The translations under genes and the position numbers were made by a program. The notes beneath the pieces are model-generated. The model worked only from the letters and a program-made list of their open reading frames with translations, was not told where the DNA came from and did no database searches. Positions 56,979 through 64,000 of a stretch of 64,000 bases of DNA are shown one piece after another; positions within the stretch are counted from its first letter, which is position 1, and each line of letters opens with the position of its first letter. This stretch comes from Gaertneriomyces semiglobifer (Eukaryota > Chytridiomycota > Chytridiomycetes > Spizellomycetales > Spizellomycetaceae): NCBI GenBank assembly GCA_025558075.1, contig JAHLKF010000021.1:62001-126000 (forward strand). Direction: 5' to 3'.

Positions 56979-58006
56979 ATGCCTCCATCATCATCATCAA
57001 CATCCTCCTCATCACGGGTATCCGTATCCCCAATTCGCCGCCTCGCACATTTCCTACAACGGCTTCCCACCAAACCCACCCTCATCGTTCTCGTCCTTTT
57101 CCTCATCCTCCGCGCTCTCCTCACATCCCGCTTATCACGACTCTTCTCCCGTCCCCGTCCCCGTCCGTCATCCTCCACACACCTCAAAAAACCACGACAT
57201 ATCGCGGTTCTCTACAAACCACACGAGAACGTGAGGGCCGAAAAACATGTGATGGAGTGGATTGAAAATGTGGGAAGGGTGGTGAAATGGTGTTTGGATA
57301 GTGGAGTGGGGTGGCTTACAGTATGGGATCCGGAGGGTGTACTGGTTCGCAACACGTTAAGGATACGTGAGGAACTAAGGCTGTTGGGAGTGGAAGGACG
57401 AGTGAGATTTGGTCCTTCTACTGCATCTACTGCATATCACGACGATGCGTTTGATGAGCCGAATGCCACTACGAGGAGTGTGGTCGCTACTCGTATCAGT
57501 AAGGATGATTCGACATGCGAGTTGGAGATCTATATCGCTTCGTCGACTGGAAGATCGCAATTGGCTTCATTCATACATGAGTTCCTACCCACTTCTGATG
57601 CGACACCCGCTGTGATCCCAACTGTGACCACTACAACCCATACGACTACTAAAACTACCAAACCGGCGTTGTCGGACCCGTTGACGGTGGATGCGGTGAT
57701 GAGATATATGGATTCCCGACTCTCGCCCCACCCCTATTCAGACCCGCAATTGGTGTTCGTGACCCGTAGTCCGCGTTCAAACGTGTTGGAATTGGGTGAT
57801 TTCATGCCGTGGAATCTAAGGTTGTCCGAGTTTCAGTACGTTGCTTTGGTTTTCCATAATACGTTGAAAGTGAAAGGTTCAAACATCACAATCTAACTGA
57901 CTTTTTTCTTTTTTTTAGCATGGTGAGTGAAGGTGTTGTGCGGAAAAGAGAGTTTGAAAGGGGCATGGAGATGTTTGGACGGTGTCAGCAGCGGTTTGGA
58001 ACTTGA
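56979..58006 (+). CDS. NUS1: Dehydrodolichyl diphosphate synthase subunit NUS1 (NgBR)
   Basis: Two exons, 56979..57835 and 57919..58006 (donor GTACGT, acceptor TTTTTTTTAG, phase 2); 314 residues. Nus1 is the non-catalytic partner of the cis-prenyltransferase (Rer2/DHDDS), which makes dolichol precursor at the ER membrane. A hydrophobic segment at about 34-52 (TLIVLVLFLILRALL) anchors it. The cis-prenyltransferase-like fold starts with PRHIAVLY and ends with ELGDFMPWNLRLSEFH, after which exon 2 reads FERGMEMFGRCQQRFGT. The R-x-G near the C-terminus (RFG) is the motif that completes the active site of the complex in human NgBR (RLG). Without the splice the frame would end in YVALVFHN and lack this motif, so the intron is well supported. 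A Thr-rich insert lies around residues 210-230. Confidence 0.92.
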
Positions 58007-58463
58007 GATGTTCAGGACTTGGGAACCGGCGGGGGGACACATTTCGTTAGGAATATGGCAGAGAGGATATACATGCCTACTGTCTCGTGTGGTTGAACAC
58101 TTTCCGATTGTCAGCATAGGAACTTTACAAGGCATCTCAAACGGACATTTGGGGAGGACACATAATTATTAGATCTAGAGGTCTACAACCCGAACCGAAT
58201 AGAAATCTGTCACTTTTTGTATATATAAAAAGTTGCGCAAAACGCGTTGACACAACCACCCAAACTTTTTGAGTTCTCGGCATGTTTTCCACCAAGTCCC
58301 TACAAGTTCTTTACTGTCAAAACAACAAGTGTGTTAATTCAAACAGGTTAGTCCTCAACAATCAGTAATCATCCTTTAAAACCAGCAGCTCTTGAAACAA
58401 ACGTTTTTCACGTATCACAGTTTTCTTAGTCTACTCAAACCTGCTCCAAGATCCATTCCACAC
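58007..58463. other. Intergenic region upstream of OMA1
   Basis: NUS1 3' flank and OMA1 promoter; contains the TATA-like run listed separately. Confidence 0.5.
58220..58230 (+). promoter_or_regulatory. TATA-like element
   Basis: TATATATAAAA, about 235 bases before the OMA1 ATG. The best TATA match in a spacer of this window, but the transcription start is unknown. Confidence 0.4.
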
Positions 58464-59945
58464 ATGTCACTACCACTCCGTCTCCACCTACCTACAAAAC
58501 TGTTCCGCCACACCCTCCCACGATGGCAACATTACCACCGGCATCAACACACCGTTCCCCCCTCCCGCCGCCCTCCCTATCGTCAACCCAACGAACAGTC
58601 CCATCTCAGGACGCACCCTCAAACCCATCTCGGGACGCACACCCGAAACCATGATCATCAGGGGGGATACCAATACTTTCAGAACCGAGAGCGTCCGGGC
58701 CGGTCACGACGCGGGATGTATTGGATAGGTGGCATTGGCGGGGTGATGGGCGTGTATTATTGGAGTCATTTGGAGGTGGTGGAGAGTACAGGTGAGTAAG
58801 TTTAAAGAAATGATCATTTTTTTAGGTGGAAAGCGGGTGATGAGAAGGATGGGCACTGATGGAGAGGTGTTTTGTGTCATTTCTAACTGTTGGTTTTTGA
58901 TTTTTGATTGGTAGGAAGACGAAGGTTTATTGATGTGACACCTGCTCAGGAAGAGATGATGGCTCGGAAAGTAAGTTTTGGGCATTGACAAATGCCGCAA
59001 AAAGATAGGGTGAAAACCAAACAGAACCATGGTGTAAAGCTTTACTAATCCTCTGCGCTTTTTGTTTGATTTTGTGCGATAAAACTAACAGGCCTACCAA
59101 GAAGTCATGCTCCACAACGCAAACCACATCCTCCCTCCCACCCACCCCCTCGTCCTCCGAGTCTCCCGCATCGCCGCGCGTCTCATCGCAACAACCCCAC
59201 TCCACTCTCTCCCCTGGTCTCTCCACATCATCTCCTCACCCATCCCAAACGCCTTCATCCTCCCAGGCGGTCAAATCTTTGTCTTCACAGGTCTCCTCTC
59301 CCTCACACCCTCCGACTCCGACATCGCCGCCGTCCTATCACACGAAATCGCCCACCAACTCGCCCGTCACAGCGCCGAAAAACTCAGCTACATCAAAATC
59401 CTCATCGTCCTCGGCACCCTTCTCACCGCCGTTTTCGACCCAGGAATGGTCATCACCCGACTCCTCCTCGAATACGGCCTATTACGCAGTGGAAGTCGAC
59501 GGATGGAGACCGAAGCGGATTATATTGGATTGGAAATCATGAGTCGAGCGTGTTTTGACCCGAGGGCCGCCATTGGTGTGTGGCAGCGTATGAAACTTGC
59601 GGAAGAGAAACGAGGGGAGGCGGGGAACGCGAAATGGATGGAGTATTTGAGTACGCATCCGAGTACGGAGAGACGGATTGAGAATCTTACTGAGTGGATG
59701 CCTGACGCGGAAAAATTAAGAATCGAGAGTGGATGTGAGGAGGTAAGGTTACATACGTTGGTCCCCTTTTTGGTTTCTTTTTTCTGTTTGTTTTTGGATA
59801 TCGAGTTTTGACACCCTTACTTGACTGTGTGGTTGTAATGGTGCTTGTCGTTCACCGTTCTCATCTGGAGGTTTTTGTCTTGTTTCTTTGACAGATTTCT
59901 CCAATGGTGGATCTGTTCCGTTCCGTCCGTCAAGGCATGTGGTGA
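58464..59945 (+). CDS. OMA1: Mitochondrial inner-membrane metalloprotease OMA1
   Basis: Four exons, 58464..58791, 58915..58970, 59092..59742 and 59895..59945; 361 residues. OMA1 is an M48 zinc protease of the mitochondrial inner membrane that works in quality control and stress-triggered cleavage. The N-terminal 80 residues are Arg/His/Pro-rich, without acid residues at first, as in a presequence; then a short hydrophobic segment (GMYWIGGIGGVMGVYYW). The protease part has AYQEVM, NAFILPGGQIFVFTGLL, SHEIAHQLARHSAEK with HExxH at about residue 200, a hydrophobic helix pair, and ETEADYIGLEIM with the third zinc ligand E, followed by WMEYLSTHPSTERRI. The last exon adds ISPMVDLFRSVRQGMW. The first in-frame ATG follows an upstream open stretch, so the start is fairly sure. 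Confidence 0.94.
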
Positions 59946-60574
59946 TAGATACACACCAGCAACGCCCTGGAATCTACATCCTATCCTCCCGCAACTCATC
60001 ATTTGTTTGGGGCGGGCGAACGTACAACCCTGAAAAGAATTACGCATACGCGACTTTCTGACGCTCCTCCAAATCCAAAAAGTACGTTCCTCATTGTCAA
60101 ACAACAAAAAAATCGATATACACCATACACGGTTTCCCACATTCTTAGCAAATCCGACATATTTTTATTTACAATCCCCCGCCCTCACAGTAGTTAAACT
60201 TTCCTAGCATCACCGGCGTTTCTGGGGAGACTTCCCATCCCCCTCAGCCACCCACCCAATCTACGTTCGTTTGGTTGTATATTCGTCAATATGGGTTCGT
60301 GCATACATACAGCCGATCCAGCTGTTTCATTTATGAAACTCGCCATCCATTTTGTGGATGGCGTGTCCTGTGGAGCTCCGTATACAGAACCTCCTTTCAT
60401 CTCCTCTTTCTCTCCCCTTTCCCAATTTCATCATCATGTCCCTCTCTTTGTAATTCACCTCTCCGTCCCTCGTTTTTCCTCTCCTCACTCGTATTTTCGT
60501 CAACCAATCGCGCTTTCCCCACAGTTTCTTCATCTCGAACAAACATTTTTGGCAAAAGAGCGGAAAGCCTCAAT
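59946..60574. other. Convergent 3' flanks
   Basis: Between OMA1 and the E2 gene. CT-rich on plus near 60390-60500; no gene recognised. Confidence 0.5.
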
Positions 60575-61667
60575 TTAAACACTATCATCTATACAATTCC
60601 AGAAAAAAAACACGATCAGTAAACAGTGGGAGGATGGAAATAGCGGTAACGCTTTTGTGACTTCAACCAAAAAGAAAGAACAGAAAAGCCCAAGACGTAG
60701 GGGCACAAGCACACACAAACCAACAAACACAAACAAAACATACCACAGAGAAACTTGAAAACACTTACCATGAAACGCCCACGTCGTCTGTTTAGGGCTC
60801 TTTTTCGCGGTCATCACATACATATTATTATCTGGCGGTCGTTCCTATAAAAAAAAGCCAAAAACAAAAGTCAAAATCAATTAAGAAAAAAAAAAAGAGA
60901 AAGCTAGCCTTTTTGAAGAAGCGAGCCCTTTGTTTTCATACCTTTTTGGTACAAGAACTCAACATGCTCAAAATACTCAAACACACACTCTGTATCGTCA
61001 ACGCAGGACTCCATTGGTCGTACAGTATCGAGAGACAGATATGGCCGTTGCTGTACACGTGTGGGTGGACGGGGATATGATCGATGAAGATGACTTCGGG
61101 CGAGTCGAGGGGGTACGCGGGTGTAAACGTAAACTGTTCGCAACAAAAAGTAAAAAGTAAAAAGCAAAAATGGAAATGGAAAATGTCAATCACGGTATTT
61201 CCCTTTTGGTTTGTTGAATAACCACTACGTTTGTTGCTTTAAGAGTGTGCCTGCCCAACCGACTATCGATATTCCTTCCGTTCCCAAACAGAGATTGGAG
61301 AGGGGTCCGGAATATAATTTGTTCTTACCTGTAATGTGAAGACTTCTCCTTCATACAACGTTCCTTCCGCGCCTTTGATGGTGACTCTCCATCTAATCCC
61401 AACAAGAAAAGACACAAAAAGGGGAGGAGAAAGTTCACAATAAGTTTCCCGCACCCAAAGACTTGGACACACACACAAACTCAATCACATTTCCCACGCG
61501 CAAGACATCATCCGCACCCCAATAAAAAAAGAAAGCAAGAAAAAACTCTATATCGCACCTCACATTTTGAGATTATCATCTGCCGTTTCCACATGGATAT
61601 TGGCTGGCGGGTTGGTGCGCAGATCGCGTAGTTCTTTTGTCAGACGCTTTGTAAAGATGGACGACAT
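60575..61667 (-). CDS. Ubiquitin-conjugating enzyme E2, UBE2W type
   Basis: Five exons on minus: 61667..61564, 61392..61329, 61133..60942, 60844..60769 and 60588..60575 (14 nt); 450 nt, 149 residues, against 151 for human UBE2W. UBE2W is the E2 that attaches ubiquitin to protein N-termini. Diagnostic features: the E2 core AEGTLYEGEVF, PAYPLDSPEVIF, and HPHVYSNGHICLSIL in which the usual HPN is HPH and the active Cys is in GHICLSIL; then WSPALTIQSVCLSILSMLSSC, RPPDNNMYV and the C-terminus TTWAFHDDSV, close to the H-D-D ending of human UBE2W. The 14-nt last exon is needed to obtain HDDSV. Intron 1 uses donor GTGAGG at AT|GTGAGG, since the alternative GTGCGA would pass a stop. Confidence 0.93.
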
Positions 61668-63521
61668 CCTTGTTCTTTTTGGCTACCAGTACATGGAAAG
61701 CACAACAAAAATGAAACAAACAAGATCTGTACTGTAGCCAAATATCCCCTTCTCCCCCAAAATGGTAGATGCCAAGAAAAAAAACAGGGGAAAGTTTCTT
61801 TTGAAGGGCAGGAGTGCTGAAGGGGTGTAATTGGGGGTGTGTGTGAGATGAACAAGGTTGTGAGTCGGACTTACTGTCAACGCGCGTGAGCAATCGGTGT
61901 TAGGGTTTGTATTTCTTCTGGATTACATGATACGAGTGAGTCACGCTATTGAGTCATCGTCCGCCTTGTTAGCAATAAAGGTCGTGCAACGCAACGCAAC
62001 TCTTCACATGAAAGTCAGATTGCATCCGTAGGATGATAGTGCGTCGTTGGGTACGTGCGGAACCAGAACGAACCGCAATCCGCAATCGCAGCAAGATCCA
62101 ACGGTGTCCAACGTGCACACAGGTGATACCAACCCAAGCCCACACAAGCCATACCTCTCAAGGGGGAGACACAGAAAAAGGGAAAACCTCTCAGAAAGAT
62201 GAAGACAAGGTGGTTATCCTCACACGAAGGGGGTATCTCTCCGCCCCACATGATCGGTCTGTTGAGCTTGATAGTTTGAATAAAACATCATCGAGGTTTT
62301 CCTTTCTTCGTGCGGCCACCTCATCAAAAAAAAAAGCTTGTATAGGTAAGTTCCACCGACAAGTAGCTTTTGGTTGACAAACAACCCACTACAAAGACAT
62401 CTGCCCCCCGCCGCACGTATGAATTTGAACGGGAGAAAGGCCGAGATCTTTGTCATGGCATTTGCATAACCCAAGCGCTGTCGACAACTTCAAGTGCCTT
62501 CGAATTCGTATGAATCTCAGCGTTGTAAATATAAAAGTGGGGGCAAGCAACCAAACCAGCCTTTTATACTCCCACCACAAACAAGAAAACACGCTTATGT
62601 CATCCAGCTGATCACATGACCTTCTCGAGCTCCGCTGTCACGGTCTTCCTCGCGTCGGAGCCAAGTTTTAATCTACAGATCTATCATACTTGTTGCTCTC
62701 TCGTCATGTCGATGTCCACCGGCCAGGTTCACCATCTGATTGTGTCGATCAATGTGATGAGCAGCTAGCAATGCAAAGGTTCGCTCGTTTTCGCCCGATC
62801 GAAACCTGCGGAGACGACCAAAACCTTATCTTTCGATCAAACATCTCAAATCTTGATGCATTAGCATATGATGAGTGGACGATGAACGCACAAGCAAGTT
62901 ACTCAGCAGTCTGTCTATGTGTGTTTGTCCATTCATATGTGCGTGTGTGGGCTTGGGTGGTATCAAAAATTCGGAACCGAACGGGCGGGGATTACAAGTA
63001 CGATTTCGCACAGTGTACAGTACATACATCCAAGGCTCTTCACCATCTCGAAAAACCTCAGACCCTCAGTACCACATCTTATCACAAGTCTTTCTCTTCA
63101 CCAAACCACCACACAAAAGATAAAAAACAAACACACCCGTTTGACATATCTTTTTCATATGCAAAAACATGACCAGACCCTCATCTTCGCATCTCACAAA
63201 ACCGGTTCATGACTGATGAATTGGTGAATTGGTCAATGAATGGTTTCAAAAACGTGTGAGAATCCACAAAACTTAATAGTCGAAGGGGTATCACATTTTT
63301 TTTTTGCAGTAAAACGTTATACAAAGAGTGTGTGCAGTGCACTATGTACTACCAAAACAAAAAACAAAACAAAAGTGGGGACCGACCACCAACAAAACAA
63401 CAAAAGAGCGTGTGTGTGTGTGTGTGCGTGTGTGTGTCAAAAATACGCCGTGAAACAAAACCATATACGCCGTATAAAAAAACAGTCGTGGTGTAAAACG
63501 CCCAGGAGAGAGCAGTTGGTT
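61668..63521. other. Long intergenic region
   Basis: About 1.85 kb between two minus-strand genes. Contains AATAAA at 62279-62284, several CA- and AAAAC-rich stretches and the (TG)n repeat. Open frames up to 160 codons on plus show no domain and biased simple content. No tRNA B-box seen. Confidence 0.45.
63410..63437. repeat. (TG)n microsatellite
   Basis: Dinucleotide GT run interrupted once by CG, in noncoding DNA about 85 bases after the stop of the right-edge gene (that is, in its likely 3' UTR on minus). Confidence 0.8.
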
Positions 63522-64000
63522 TTAATAGTCCCTCAACCTCAAATCGGGTGCACTAAACGTCCGTAACCTCACTCCATACGCATGATCAATTTCAGAAGGA
63601 TAAGCGCCCGACGCCGCCGAAGAGGACATCATAAACGATCCTTGACGCCCATGTGGTGGGTGAAGTAACGGAGTCTGCGTCGAATGCCGACGTCTAGCAC
63701 CCACAAACCCCGCTGGAGTAGTAGTAGTAGTAGTAGTAGTGTGGGGATACGTATGATGATGATGATGTGCATGACGAGGAAGAGAATGGTGGTGATGGGA
63801 ATGGTGTCCGTCATCATCATGCATAGGATCATGTCCATGCGTGGGAACAAACGATTCCTCACTCGTATCGCTTTCCGTGGCTATACTATTCGTGGTACTG
63901 GTCGTAGACGTACTACTGGCCGCACTCTCGCTGTCGGCACGTATCAGGTTTCTCCGTCCCTCATCCGCTTGTCCATTCGGATCCACTCGGAAACTAATAC
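63522..64000 (-). CDS. 3' end of a gene cut by the window edge; His/Thr-rich protein
   Basis: The frame is open from the right edge to a stop at 63522, giving at least 159 C-terminal residues. The visible part is low complexity: Ser/Thr-rich (AASSTSTTSTTNSIA), an Asp/His-rich stretch with clusters of His (HHSHHHH, HAHHHHH), eight Thr coded by the (TAG)n-like run at 63717-63741, then RRRHST, GRQGSFMM and the end RLRTFSAPDLRLRDY. RRRHS and RTFSAPD are possible basophilic kinase or 14-3-3 sites (R-x-x-S, R-T-F-S-A-P). His-rich loops occur in zinc transporters, but no membrane segment is present in this part, so the family is unknown. Confidence 0.65.
   Translation of the reverse strand, partial: ISFRVDPNGQADEGRRNLIRADSESAASSTSTTSTTNSIATESDTSEESFVPTHGHDPMHDDDGHHSHHHHSLPRHAHHHHHTYPHTTTTTTTTPAGFVGARRRHSTQTPLLHPPHGRQGSFMMSSSAASGAYPSEIDHAYGVRLRTFSAPDLRLRDY

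Noticed and set aside
62690..63172. 160-codon plus-strand frame in the right spacer
   Set aside because: No domain, no homologous motif, lies in low-complexity DNA with microsatellites; initiator context unsupported.

Overview
The window is nuclear DNA of a fungus. Most genes carry short spliceosomal introns (GT..AG, roughly 50-200 nt) and spacers are a few hundred bases to about 1.5 kb. The gene set (RTT106, NUS1, a CCC2-type copper pump, an Atf1-type bZIP, an Uds1-domain septation protein, RKM-type SET enzyme) is fungal. A Tousled-like kinase, a canonical Yippee protein and UBE2W, as far as I recall poorly represented or absent in yeasts, suggest an early-diverging, probably zoosporic (chytrid-like) fungus. 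That placement is inference; no marker here settles it. I found no tRNA, rRNA, CRISPR array or intact mobile element.

Layout. 0.5-9 kb: HSP20 chaperone, two-finger C2H2 regulator, and a 1510-residue coiled-coil Uds1 protein, all on +. 9.5-11.6 kb (-): orphan protein with about 11 membrane spans. 13 kb (+): Yippee. 14.3-26.5 kb (-): SET methyltransferase, Tousled-like kinase with a Myb/SANT-like domain, large ankyrin protein, F-box/LRR protein. 27.1-31.7 kb: NTF2-like protein (+), then a small SANT-like protein (-) diverging from histone chaperone RTT106 (+). 31.9-39 kb (-): argininosuccinate synthase, ribosomal protein uS7 (RPS5) and copper P-type ATPase. 40.2-46 kb: two orphan seven-span membrane proteins around a thioredoxin-SAP protein (+) and a PLP aminotransferase (-). 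46.4-53.2 kb: CaMK-type kinase (-), tRNA adenosine deaminase TAD1 (+), ZW10 tether subunit (-). 54.7-59.9 kb (+): ATF/CREB bZIP, NUS1, OMA1. 60.6-61.7 kb (-): UBE2W-type E2. The right edge holds the 3' end of a low-complexity gene (-).

Gene models were rebuilt by hand from splice sites, reading phase and family alignment from memory; exon coordinates are in each entry, and exon lengths were checked for phase. The CDS spans given include introns. The best leads are a 5-nt microexon in RPS5, a Myb/SANT-like domain on the Tousled-like kinase, two perfect CRE palindromes upstream of a CREB-type bZIP gene, a tandem repeat in the Uds1 protein, and several orphan multi-span membrane proteins.
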